The notes beneath the pieces are model-generated. The model was not told the origin of the DNA and made no database searches. It saw nothing but the letters and a program-made list of their open reading frames with translations. A program made the translations under genes and the position numbers. From Paraglomus occultum (taxonomy: Eukaryota > Glomeromycota > Glomeromycetes > Paraglomerales > Paraglomeraceae): a stretch of 17,181 nucleotides of DNA. This document shows positions 1-9,977 of this stretch, one piece after another (the first letter of the stretch is position 1; every line of letters starts with the position of its first letter). The stretch covers positions 1 through 17,181 of the forward strand of contig CAJVPJ010000763.1 of NCBI GenBank assembly GCA_910592205.1, given 5' to 3'.

Positions 1-15
1 TATAGATCACATGAC

Positions 16-106
16 TACAGGTCAACCTCCCATACAGTCACCCCTCCTTAGAGTCACTGGTTTTGGTCATTCCCAACAGTGTGACTGTATGGGAGGTCGA
101 CTGTAT
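16..106. mobile_element. Miniature inverted-repeat element with pogo/Tigger-like ends
   Basis: Bases 25-41 and 81-97 are perfect 17-bp inverted copies (ACCTCCCATACAGTCAC and its complement). The match extends outward, with one extra G and one substitution, to about 16-41 against 81-106, giving arms that begin TACAG(T)C. The two ends flank only 39 bp of non-coding sequence. Ends beginning CAGT next to a TA dinucleotide are typical of pogo/Tigger members of the Tc1/mariner superfamily, which insert at TA; the TA on each side is visible here. Part of the spacer (41-57, CCCCTCCTTAGAGTCAC) is a degenerate direct copy of the arm. With no room for a transposase it would be non-autonomous. It could also be two abutting ends left by a deletion. 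Confidence 0.6.
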
Positions 107-508
107 ATCGGTATTTCAGATCCGACATGTAGTGTAACGATAGGTTGATCAATCAAATTCGCAGAAAAAAATTCGTGTCTAATTAAATAAGTTTGTTGTA
201 CAGCTTAATTCTTTTGTGGCGAGTGTAAAATAAAGAGAAGTAATCAGGGAAGACGAACATTATTGTCAGCCTTTTCTTGCAAATAAATGTATCGCGTGTT
301 TGTGGGAAAAATATGTGAGAGATTATTACCGGGTCATTGCCGTCATATCACTAAAAGTATGTTCCGATCAATGGAAACTGGCTGAAGACGTATGTACTGA
401 AGATTGACAAATATTCGAGGAGTTCTTTATATGGAGTCGTTGAATTCTTTGAAAAGTTTTGCGCGTAGATCTTTATTTCCAGACATTTCATATCAAGTAC
501 AAATACGA
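107..508. other. Non-coding stretch, nothing recognised
   Basis: This AT-rich stretch lies between the mini-element and the mariner relic. I see no convincing coding frame, RNA gene or repeat. The untranslated 3' part of the mariner insertion may lie here, but no terminal repeat could be located. Confidence 0.5.
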
Positions 509-1010
509 CTATTTTGTTCCCTCAAAGTACTCTCCATTAATGTCCATAAAACATTGCAGACGATTCTGTCAACTCTAGAAAGACATCTCATAGTCGGCTT
601 TGGGATGGGTTCAGCAACTGGCTGAACAGCCCTTGCCTTTATCAAATCTTTTTCCCTTCAATTGTTTCGTTATTCGAGGGAATAAGAAAAAAATTACAAG
701 AAATACAGTCTCGACTGTATGGCAAATAGAGAATAAGTTCCACTCGTTCGGTATGAAGAAACTCCGTCATAATCGTTGCCTTATATGGCGCAGCATTGTC
801 GTACGTCACGAACAGTTGTTCGTCCCTTTCTTCTGGAGGCACAGCTCACCATGCAAAACGAGAGAGATTTTTTCAGGAGAAATACTGGTCTGGTTGGCTA
901 AAATGTTAATAGAAATGTGTGGGTTATTGCTGACAAAATTCTCGGTCTTGGCAATTTTTTCTGACGTCACTGCTTCGCGAGCCTTGAATGTAACAATCTA
1001 ACGTCTAATT
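509..1010 (-). pseudogene. Decayed, internally deleted mariner-like transposase
   Basis: Read on the minus strand, three pieces of a Tc1/mariner transposase occur in order but in different frames. At about 993-830 a helix-turn-helix segment reads NNPHISINILANQTSISPEK followed by LHGELCLQKK, matching the second HTH of these enzymes (NPxxSIRxLA...ILHxxLxLxK). At about 842-642 comes the end of the catalytic domain: YDNAAPYKA (second catalytic Asp, normally HDNAPAHxA), then LPYSRDCISCNFFLIP (normally PPYSPDLSPCDFFLFP). At 559-509 another frame gives the C-terminal signature INGEYFEGTK and a stop. The region between the HTH and the second Asp, including the first catalytic Asp, is absent. Stops and frameshifts separate the pieces, so no active enzyme is possible. 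Superfamily assignment is firm; subfamily is not. Confidence 0.75.
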
Positions 1011-2298
1011 GCGCTGGTAGACAATATTTGTTTCCTTTCTATATTCACCAACGTATCGTAGATTTGAGTTGCATTTCTGTCAATTTTCTAAGATGCAAAA
1101 ATAAAGTGTCGTTAGTTCTTATGGCACATTTTTTTACAAAAAAAAAGGTTTCTCAACAACGAGATAAGGAATTTGCCTCTACTTTTTTTCATTGGTTACA
1201 TGAAAGTATGCCCACGTTATGATTACTCCAATTTTTAGTTAAACTGTTGTAATCTCGAGTTAGAGAGCCACACGCAAAACTTTTCAAACCTCCCTCCACG
1301 TACTACAGACAAGTGAAAATGATTTTGTCATCGCTCGACAACAATACTGTGGAGAGTTAGATTACCGGTGGTGTCAGAAACATAGGGGAAGTTTCATTCA
1401 TTCTGATCATCGCCTAAGGCAAGAAAGCTATGCCAATACGCATGCATACTACACAGTCTCGATAAGTCAGCCATCGCAGGACTTTATACTGAATGAAGTA
1501 CTTTTTTGTGGACGGGTCGATTGAATTTTTTGTTTCTTGTAATTTAAGTTGTAGATAAAGTAAGTGGCTTAAATACTTGTGAGGAAAAACTCCGATGAAT
1601 CGTACTTATTGTCAAAATGGGAGAATGGCATTTGCGAACATTGTTAAGGCTATAAGCTTTGGGTCGTATATTTTATTGGTTAACATCGTGTAGCAACGGG
1701 TCCAATGCCGTATGCTATAACAACGTAAGACTAACTTAATAAAAGCTCAAGTAAGTGGTGTTTTGGTCATCATAAGTCAATCAATCTTCCATTTGACTAT
1801 TACTATGGACATGAGCAAAAACAATGGATATAAATAGGTGCGCAAATTCAATTTCTTAAAAATCTAGAGGTGAGGATAAAATTGGAATCATCATCGTTTA
1901 TGTTTGTACTATAACAGTTGTCAAACTTATATTGTAAACCATAATCGCTTCATCATTTATTTCATTGCGCTGTCCGATTCTGCCATACCCAATACTTTGT
2001 CTTAGAACGCTTGCTTTTTTCTTGTTGACGTAAACTGGCGATATATTTGTTGTTGGTCGCATGTTGTTCAATAGAGCCTGATTCTAATCGCATTCAGGGA
2101 GCAAAGATTTATTACTCATGGAAATTCTGACCACGGTTTCGAATTTCTAACAAAATTACTGATAGTTCTGTGAATAAAAGTTCCTCGCGATCTACAATAT
2201 CCATGTGATGAAGAGCTTGCAAAATCCAATTCTGGTAAATCCCTGACTAGTATTCCCATATTAATATATTATGTTCGCGCCAACTGTCCAGACATTTA
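1011..2298. other. AT-rich intergenic region upstream of the PPR gene
   Basis: No gene is supported here. Weak minus-strand similarity to the N-terminal part of the mariner relic may extend to about 1130 but is too decayed to claim. The last 60 bases hold an AT-rich run (about 2259-2271) that may serve as core promoter for the gene starting at 2299. Confidence 0.45.
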
Positions 2299-3531
2299 AT
2301 GAAGAAATTCATAGTGGTTTTACGGCAATCCAGCTTATACAGTTTGCCAAAGAACACGAATTATTTCAATTACTATAGCAATGCTATTCATCGTTACTTC
2401 TCGAACACGACCTACAATGCCCGCAAACTACGACAGGAAGAGTCCGAGCTCTATTTAAGACTCATAAAGTCTTTTCGTGAAAAACTCGCCTCAAAGCCTC
2501 AGAAGCCAGAAGATTTATATTCAAGTATGATAGATTTCTCGGTACTTGGGCCATTAACAAGAGAACATGCGACGCTTCACAACGCTATTTTTCGGAAAAT
2601 ACGAGATTTAAAGGAATCTGCTGGAATTGAAGAGTGGAGAGCCTTTTACGAAGAGGCGAGAGATAATGGCCTAGATTCAATAAATCTGTATAACAACATA
2701 CTAAAGGGGCTTATTAAGAATAAAGCCTATAAAGTTGCAGAGGACATGTACAAGGATATGAGACATCACGGAATCTTGCCTAATTGTCGAACATTAACAC
2801 TATTACTAAAAATTAACACCAATAATGACAAGGGAACAGAATACTACGAAGAGATAGAAAGACTAGGCTTAAAGCCCATAGGTTTGAATGATATTAACGT
2901 AATTCTTGAACATCTCATCGTTCAAAATCGTACCAACAACGTAGAACGTGTTTGGAAGTCTTTAACAAGTGGCAATACTGTCGAATCATTGGGTATTGAT
3001 ATCTCACCAGACAAGTATTCATATCTCCTTTATTTAAGGTATTCACTGAAAATCAAAGACGTTAATAAAGCCATCGATGTTGTTAAGGTATTGGTTGATA
3101 AGGAATACAAGATATCATTAAATTTCTTCACGCAACTGGCATCGTTCTTTACTTTAAACGGTCATCCTGAAGAAATTCGACAAGCTATCAAGTTAGTGAA
3201 AAGGGAAGATATAGCCGAGTTAAAAAACCTGTTTCCGCGTATTTGCAATTTGATGATCATAGATCATATGAAAAATCAGAATTGGAACGGCGTTTGGGAT
3301 GTAGCAAAGATAAGGAAGCTTTTGGAGTTTCATACCAAGCAGATGGAAGATAATTACGCTGCAATTGACGCACATAAAAACGTTGAATTGAACAGCGTAG
3401 GCCAAAAAGTGGAAGAAATGATTAACTGTTTATGGGAAGAAGCAGATGTAGAAAAGCAAACTCTGGAAACCGAGCAAGAGTATGCGGAGAAGAAACTGAG
3501 TGAGATTGGAATCATACCCAAGGTCAATTAG
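2299..3531 (+). CDS. Mitochondrial pentatricopeptide repeat (PPR) protein
   Basis: An intronless gene of 410 residues. Residues 1-45 are basic, Ser/Tyr/Asn-rich and free of acidic residues, as in a mitochondrial presequence; HRYFSNTT at 31-38 fits an R-3 type cleavage site (RYF|S). The clearest PPR motif is residues 130-162 (LYNNILKGLIKNKAYKVAED, then MYKDMRHHGILPN), a canonical 35-residue unit. It is followed by weaker helical repeats at about 163-195 (ending ERLGLKPI), 198-240 and 241-275. The C-terminal third (about 340-405) is charged and probably coiled. PPR proteins bind single-stranded organellar RNA one base per repeat, and in fungi act in maturation, stability or translation of mitochondrial transcripts. 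The particular target cannot be told. The first ATG of the frame was chosen because it gives the presequence. A possible poly(A) signal (AATAAA) lies at 3666-3671. Confidence 0.8.
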   Translation: MKKFIVVLRQSSLYSLPKNTNYFNYYSNAIHRYFSNTTYNARKLRQEESELYLRLIKSFREKLASKPQKPEDLYSSMIDFSVLGPLTREHATLHNAIFRKIRDLKESAGIEEWRAFYEEARDNGLDSINLYNNILKGLIKNKAYKVAEDMYKDMRHHGILPNCRTLTLLLKINTNNDKGTEYYEEIERLGLKPIGLNDINVILEHLIVQNRTNNVERVWKSLTSGNTVESLGIDISPDKYSYLLYLRYSLKIKDVNKAIDVVKVLVDKEYKISLNFFTQLASFFTLNGHPEEIRQAIKLVKREDIAELKNLFPRICNLMIIDHMKNQNWNGVWDVAKIRKLLEFHTKQMEDNYAAIDAHKNVELNSVGQKVEEMINCLWEEADVEKQTLETEQEYAEKKLSEIGIIPKVN

Positions 3532-5249
3532 ATCTGCATGCAGAGATTACATCACGGTAATTGTAATATTTAAGTTAAAGTATATACCACATCTGAGATT
3601 ATGTAAATATCCATCATGTTTGAACATTTTAGCATCGAGTGAGATGACTGAACAATGCGTTTATTAATAAATTGTATTTATAATATCGAAATAATTATTT
3701 ACAGGATTTGAAGTTGATTCATGTTCGTAGGACGCTGCGGAGTCGGTGGTCAGGATAGACAATGACCCAATGACCCAATAGGAGTTAGGTCATCAGAGAT
3801 GATGAGAAAAAATAACATCACTAGCCGAACATATCAACAAGAAACAGAGGAACGCGAATCTTAGATTCACCCACTATTGTCTTCAAAGCAAACCACCCAA
3901 CCGTCATTCGATGATTATCGCAGTTCGATTCACACGGACAATCAGATTCATTCATACAACAACCTCTACACGAAATAAACTCTTACTTATTCCATCCGGC
4001 GGACAACTCAGCGGAGGTGGCTGGATAAAATAACACGCTAGTCATTGGATGTCAAAAAGTCAGTGTGCATCGGGCAGCGTCCAGAAACAAATTGTGAGGA
4101 CGGTAATCGGTGAACTGACCGGTACCTCACCCAATTTTTGCGATATGATGCAAAAGGCAATAATCAATTACCTAACACAGCACAATACGTATCCCCCCGA
4201 GGATAGAGGAGGGATGTGAGCCTGTAGGATATGCACATGGAGTATCTATTTAAGAAACGGCATGTGCAAATAAAATTTTTGTCTTTACAATAACAGTTTA
4301 TAAGTGAGTGATAGGATTATGTTGGTTTCATTATGGGGAAAAATTGTTGAGATCATTCGGGACAGAAAAGTAAATGCTTTGACAACTCTCGTATGCCGAA
4401 GCTTGATCCATCTATAAAATTTCAGTTCTTGCGATTGGCCACACTTTCCAACCAAATTTATATTAAACTAGATTATAATTACCATGTGATTACGTGTATT
4501 AATAAAATGCAAATAGTCGCGTAACATGATGCTGATATATTATGCGCTTTATTGCCAAGCATAATAACGATTTTCTTTAATTCGACCAAAAAACCAGTGA
4601 TAAGAACGTGAGGTAATCATTAGCGTGATAGAGCTCTCTGTTGGGTGAAATAGAGTTTCGTATTCTTGTGATAATAGAAATTATTACATTCTTATTTTTT
4701 GTTTCGTCTGTTCCGATCATTAAACAAAATAGTCAGTTGTATTATTATTATAGGAGACATGAGAGCTGGAAAATAATCAACACTCGAGAAATTGCTTTAT
4801 TGCAAATTTACAATCACTGAAGAAATTTGGTTTAAATAATCAGATAATAATAAATATTGTTCGGAATATAATAAATCAAGTTGAATGTAATTTTAATACA
4901 AAAATTTTATTAAAAAATACGCATAATACAGATTTAAAATAAAAGAACTGGGATTACACCTATTTTACATAGACTACTGGGTCAAAAATTGGGACCTCTA
5001 TTTCACTAGCAAAACGCATACAGAGCACTATCTAGCGATTAAATTAGTGACAATTCATTTATAAAATTAACAGCAATATTAAAGCTGTTCAATGACTTTC
5101 TCCTACAAAAATATACTTCGTTCCTCGCCTTGGCACTAGAACGACACAATCCATATAAATCTGCCTCGGTTACTGCTCAGTTAGATATTAACATTAATAT
5201 GGCGTGCATTTTGGGCTGTATTTTAATTTGGGTATTTCTCAAACGATCA
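3532..5249. other. Long intergenic region, no gene supported
   Basis: About 1.7 kb between the PPR gene and the next open stretch. It starts with the PPR 3' UTR. Around 3700-4260 base composition is less AT-rich and contains short direct repeats such as AATGACCC twice in tandem near 3762-3777, but frames on both strands are broken. From 4260 to 5050 it is strongly AT-rich with many stops. I found no tRNA, although GTTCGATTC near 3925 resembles a B box. Confidence 0.45.
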
Positions 5250-5514
5250 CTAACGAAGCAACCTGTCTCTCGAGTTCTCGCTAATGATGATTGATGGGAC
5301 AAGATTGACAGTACTGTTTACACTCATACAAAGTGAGTGGTCCATTAAAAGGGCAGATTCTCTTGTCTTTTGTGGCCGTTCACTAAAGTTATTAGGGGAA
5401 GGCCTACAAATCCAAGGAGCTATCGAAAGGGCAAACGCCATTTCGAAAAACAAGGATGGAATTTACGTTGGACGAGCATCTACATTGCTGTGTTTACATA
5501 TCAACGCCATATAA
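5250..5514. other. Unassigned stretch open on both strands
   Basis: The plus strand is open from 5254 to 5514 (76 codons from the ATG at 5284) and the minus strand over 5453-5250 (67 codons). GC content is higher than in the flanks. I recognise neither product. One of the two is presumably a shadow of the other. The stretch could be an exon of an unidentified gene, an old pseudogene fragment or chance. A GTGAGT donor-like site at 5332 on the plus strand is the only splice signal of note. Confidence 0.2.
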
Positions 5515-5877
5515 ACTAGTGTTTAAAATAGACAAGCATTACACTGTTGGGTGATAGTGGCTTGAATATGCAGAGCAGAAGAAAACAATGTTTCGATGGA
5601 AAATACAATTTAGATATCGATAAACCTGTTCTTTCATCAGGTTGTGAATCCGACGTAGTCTACGCGACATTGGAGAAGCCGTTAATCTTAACGAAATAAA
5701 ACTTGACTGTCTGCTTTAATGTTATATCCAGTCTTGTTCATTCAAATCTTTGCTTTTCCCATTTCAATAAGTGCTATTTACTTGAATTGAATAATACTAA
5801 TGTTTCACTGCGATATTACGTCATTCATATGCACATAAATACTCGCAATCCCTCAATACTCTCTAATTTATTACAAC
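5515..5877. promoter_or_regulatory. Upstream region of the SNAP-type gene
   Basis: About 360 bp ahead of the ATG at 5878, AT-rich, with no clear TATA box or motif cluster. A 43-codon frame at 5568-5699 is the only open stretch and has no recognisable product. It is presumably 5' UTR and promoter, by position only. Confidence 0.3.
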
Positions 5878-7517
5878 ATGATCGGACTGATAGTCCTCTG
5901 TGCCTTTCTCTATGGCTCTTACAAGACGAATCCGGACGCGGCTTCGTTTCGAGCGTTTATCCGTCCACCCAATTCAAACTCTACAACAGATAGCCTTACC
6001 AACTTTTTTGCTAGTCTTGTGAACGCACACACGATGCCCGAATTCAAACGGGACGACTATATATTCTTCTCGATTGTATCCCTAGCAGATAATACAGAAA
6101 CGTACCTAGGTCTATGGGGACAATGGTTTCTGTTGAGCAAGTTGCAGCTGATCGGGGGAGGAAAAGGAGCGAGCGCTGAAGAGAATGAGCTGCAGCTCTT
6201 TGAAAGTGTTGGAGAAGCCGAAAAGGCTCTAGCCGTCAAGGCAAAGCTTAAGAGGGATCGTAAGTATCAGCAAGAACAAATATGACATGGTCTTTCGTAC
6301 CGATTATATATTAATGTTAGATTAGGTTACGCGCGCGCGCGCGCTAGTGGGTGTTGTCTGCGGGTTTCTCTCTGCCTATGATTCGAAGCGAATATCAGCT
6401 GATACCATATGCTCGTTTGATATAGACGCATCCGCTGCATCTCATTACAACGAGGCAGCGGAACAATTTTTACAGGCCGGTGTTGCTCTTGATGCTGCGC
6501 AGTGTTACGAGGATGCTTACAAGGCATATCAACAGGCGAAACAGACAGGTAATCAATATAGTTTGATCCCATGTGTGTACATGCTATAAAAATCTGAACT
6601 CGAACTATACTTGCATTTTATATGTTAACCATTTAGAAAAGGCTGTAAAAACTCTGGAGAAGGCAGCATCCTTGTATGAATCTCACGATACACAAATGTC
6701 AAGAGCGGCTAACGTGTATGTAAAGCTCGCTGAACAGTATAAAAAGGATAATAGTACGTCTAAAGATTTGGACAAGGCAGTCGCTGTAAGAAAATCAATG
6801 GATTTAATTGATGCTCTTTTTCGATCAAAGAACGATATTATCTACAATTTTTATTTGTTATTTTTAGATGTATAAAAAGGCCGCCGATTTGTACGGGATC
6901 GAAGGAGATGGGTGAGTTAGTCGGGGAATGAAGAGGAAATAATGTCGCGTTTATGCTACTTTACTAAAAGCTTAAGTTATAAGCTCTGCTAATGACATTG
7001 TTCGTTCTTTCTTTTGTTTTGTTTCCTATACGTGCTCAGTCGTCACTTTTTTACTGTAATTTCCCAAGCCGACTTGCTGGCCGAGATAGGACAGTACGAG
7101 GATGCAATTAAATTATACGATAACATTATATTGTTTGCAATAGGCGATTCCATGCTGAATTTCAATGTCAAGACACATATCTTCAATCAATTGTTATGCT
7201 ATGCTGGACTTGATGATTGGGTTGGCCTAGAAAAGAAGGCGGTGGAAATGGAAGCAACATATCCCACGTTTGCAGAAAGTAGAGAATGTCAGTTGATAAA
7301 GGTAAGGGATGGCGAACGTTGTCATTCAATTACATGTAGAAATTGTATAACCCATTGTTTAATTTTGTAGACTCTGATACAAGCAAAGAATGCTTTCGAT
7401 TCATCTGCATATTCGACTGCTTGTAAGGACTATGATCAAAGATCAACTTTGCCTTCATGGCAGATTAATATTCTCCTTAAAGGAAAGAGATCTCTGGAAA
7501 GTGAAGATTTGCGATAA
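5878..7517 (+). CDS. Alpha-SNAP/Sec17-type protein with N-terminal membrane-anchor extension
   Basis: Six exons join in phase: 5878-6259, 6426-6548, 6637-6785, 6868-6911, 7040-7301, 7371-7517, giving 368 residues. From about residue 111 the protein is alpha-SNAP: helical-pair repeats (GEAEKALAVK, AASHYNEAAEQFLQAG, KAVKTLEKAASLYE, ADLLAEIGQYEDAIKLYDNI), then YPTFAESRECQLIK and the terminal LESEDLR, matching the EDLR end that stimulates NSF. Alpha-SNAP bridges SNARE bundles and the NSF ATPase during SNARE disassembly. Residues 1-110 are foreign to the family: a hydrophobic start (MIGLIVLCAFLYGSY), then KTNPDAASFRAFI and DYIFFSIVSLADNTETYLGLWGQWF, which look like a small membrane-anchored protein I cannot name. 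The SNAP part is about 258 residues against the usual ~290, so one N-terminal repeat seems missing. Alternative: exon 1 is a separate gene (frame 5878-6285, reading through the donor), and the SNAP start lies in an exon I missed. Confidence 0.65.
6330..6344. repeat. CG dinucleotide repeat in intron 1 of the SNAP-type gene
   Basis: Fifteen bases of strictly alternating C and G in an otherwise AT-rich intron (6260-6425). Such tracts can adopt Z-DNA and are length-variable. No function can be inferred. Confidence 0.8.
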
Positions 7518-7672
7518 ATATTTATGATCGTGTGCACACTTTTAAACTTTGGAATGGATTACCATTGTTTTCATTCATTAATAATCGACTTCATCTGATA
7601 TTAGTGTACATTTTCAGATATGATGTATAATACGTAATTTACATATTTTGATAAATTTCATTTCTATTGGTG

Positions 7673-9653
7673 CTAAAGATGTAACCGACGATGAGAGACA
7701 AACATGTAAAGTCGCTCCCACCTTGAAAGTAGTTGACTATTTCGTTGCTGTGATTGAGGGGAAGGGGAAGGGGAAGGAGAAGGAGAAGGAGATATTAAAG
7801 CGGGAGGTGTTGAGACCGACAATGATGAGGCAGACGATGACTGGTCATTGTCAGCTGTGCTATCTGATTCGTCCAAGACCTTTGGAGGTCTACAGTCAAA
7901 CTTGCAAAGTGGACACTTTGAAGATTTTTCTGTCAACCATGGGTCTAAAAAAGTATAAGCAAAAAGATAAATGAATAATTGGAACATTGCTCATCTAAAT
8001 ATGCTCTCGTGACACTAAAATATTCTCACTTACCAATACATTCTGTGTGGTACTCGTGTTCACAAGGCAAGCATCTCACCTCATCACCTTCAACAAAATC
8101 ATCCAGGCAGATAGCGCATGTGGTGTTCGATATCATATGAACATGCACATGGGGCACATACGACGAATCACTTTCTTTTTTTGGATCCACTTGCGACTTT
8201 TCATCGTTAAAGGGAACAACAATGTCTGTTGTTGTCTCCTCCTTTGGATTAGATGCGGTCTGGATTATTTTTTCACTGGCGGAAAGTGTGTCTAAAGTGG
8301 AACCAGGTTGTTCTGTATTTGGCGGTAAGGACTGTCGTGAATTTTCATTTTCTTGATTATCTGATATAGAATTTTCACTGGGATATTCACTAGAATCTCC
8401 ACTCGAATTAGAGAGATCAGTCGTACTAAAAGATATGTCCGTTTCACTCTCGCTTCCAGGCCCATCTCTATTCTCCCTTGCTCCTTTCCCGTTTTCTCTC
8501 TGTTCCAGCAGAGCAGTGATATTGCTAGAATTTGATGTTCTACTTGAATCCGATAAATAAATTTTATGTACATTCCCTCCATTTCCTCGAGATTTGGTAT
8601 CAGCCTTGTTCTCCGCGTCATCATCATCAGCAACAGCAACAAATTTACGAGTGGGAAACGTGTCGAGTATGGATTTGTCGAGTTTTTCGCTTTGGGTAGT
8701 ATTTCCAAGAGTTGTTTGTGGAGTCGTCGTTGGATCGTTCACACGGAAACGATCTAAAACGAAGTTTATGCAGACTTTGAAAAGGATAGAAAGTGATTTG
8801 ATTAGAGGAAGGTAGGTGAGGGGAAAACTAATCATAGAAATGCAGTGCTGGTATATGCTTACATGAAAGTCCAAACGCAAAGAAAACGGTAACCAATATC
8901 CCAATAAAAGTAACTTCCAAGATCATGGAAATACTTCCAGAGCTAGGATATAATGCAACAACTAATTGCACCCCTATAAACGAAGAGTTGTCTGCAAATC
9001 TTTTCCTCAAGTTAATCAACTCGTCAGCTATATCTTTAGTGACATAATATGCAGCCACATCTACTTGGTCGGACAGAACAGATTGATCGTCGGGTATGTA
9101 ACCTAGAGGGCTGTAAACTATTGCACCAGTTACAGCGGGTTGGGCATTTCTAAGGTTGGTGAGTTGAGTGGTCAGAGAACAATTCGAATCGGATTCGAAG
9201 ATGGCCATCAAATCAACGTCGTATGGGTCTTTCACTGTTATAGTGCTGCAGAGACCAGAGACGGGTATTAGCACGCCCTGAAAGGTGAATTTAGATGAGA
9301 GAAGAAGGATTAATAAGATTGAATTGCGGGATAATGTGGTATATCCTTCGCAGACAATGTGCAATGTCAAATATATTGACCGAATCTTTTTCAGTGACCC
9401 GGCCTATAGACATAAAACTTACCGTATTCCCTGATCTTGACACAGGAGCTGAATTACCGATGGTCTTTACAACGTCACCACCAGAGTATGTTCTTTGCTC
9501 GTCAATGTCCGTATTCTGTATTTCATCTTTATTGGTGACGTACAAAACTTTTGCATATATGTATTCTGGTTGCGACTTTAGTGAAAATGCAGACACAGTC
9601 TTGGAAAGTAGTATTCCAAGAAGGAAATAATGGAGAAGATAATGAACAAGCAT
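7673..9653 (-). CDS. PA-TM-RING-H2 E3 ubiquitin ligase
   Basis: Four minus-strand exons join in phase: 9653-9423, 9277-8863, 8753-8034, 7944-7673, giving 545 residues. Residues 1-22 are a signal peptide (hydrophobic core, VSAF end). Residues about 30-185 form a lumenal region of protease-associated type (GAIVYSPLGYIPDDQ; potential N-glycosylation at NCS 109 and NSS 174). Residues about 193-214 (SMILEVTFIGILVTVFFAFG) are the single membrane span. A long Ser/Asp/Asn-rich acidic cytosolic linker follows. The RING-H2 ligands are C428, C431, C446, H448, H451, C454, C466 and C469, with the conserved IDPWL before the last pair and 11 residues between C454 and C466. The C-terminal tail carries a Ser-Pro run. 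This order defines PA-TM-RING ligases (GRAIL/RNF13, plant RMR), which ubiquitinate membrane or endosomal targets. Substrate unknown. Its stop lies 155 bp from that of the convergent SNAP-type gene. Confidence 0.85.
7757..7792. repeat. GGGGAA/GGAGAA microsatellite inside the last RING-ligase exon
   Basis: Tandem purine-rich hexamers, three GGGGAA-like then three GGAGAA-like. Read on the minus strand in the coding frame they give alternating Ser-Pro (PSPSPSPSPSPSP). The unit length is a multiple of three, so copy-number change would alter tail length without breaking the frame. Confidence 0.8.
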
Positions 9654-9977
9654 TGCAGATTTTTTTTGTCGAAATGTACAAAAACGGGCGTAGTGTATTA
9701 TTATACAGAAGAGAGAATCTGACTAGGCGCGGGTGACTTTTTTGTATTATGAGAGTGTATTATGGAATGGTGAATACATTTAGAGCGAAAAAAGGAGTTG
9801 GATAAAAAAAAAGCCTTTGGAATACTATCATTTATATAAAACTTGTTGACAGTGTTAAGGATTTGTATTACACAATTTGTTGTATTTGATTGTTTCATGT
9901 ATTTTATACTCGGGACTACTTTGCCAATTTCAAGTTAGACAGAACGATTTCAAAGCATGCCTGTATAAGAAGGAAGG
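9654..9977. promoter_or_regulatory. Upstream region of the RING-ligase gene
   Basis: AT-rich sequence immediately 5' (minus-strand sense) of the start codon at 9653. It contains several A/T homopolymers and no supported gene. Promoter role is inferred from position. Confidence 0.3.

Noticed and set aside
703-720. Near-perfect palindrome ATACAGTC-TC-GACTGTAT sharing CAGTCGA-like bases with the mini-element ends
   Set aside because: It lies inside the mariner relic and corresponds to the codons for YSRDCI of the conserved PYSPD block, so it is explained as coding sequence rather than a transposon end.
600-1001. 133-codon plus-strand frame
   Set aside because: It is antisense to the recognisable mariner fragments and has no protein character of its own.
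3915-3935. GTTCGATTC resembling a tRNA B box
   Set aside because: No A box, acceptor stem or anticodon arm could be found at the proper distance.
4985-5160. Short minus-strand segments such as RQIYMDCVVLVPRRGTKYIF and EIEVPIFDPVVYVK that look like exons
   Set aside because: The available splice sites give incompatible reading phases and there is no start or recognisable family; probably chance.
7648-7974. 108-codon plus-strand frame
   Set aside because: It is the shadow of the last exon of the minus-strand RING-ligase gene, whose RING motif proves the coding strand.
8292-8708. 138-codon minus-strand frame overlapping the ligase
   Set aside because: It is an alternative frame of the low-complexity linker exon; the in-phase exon joins and RING motif support the other frame.
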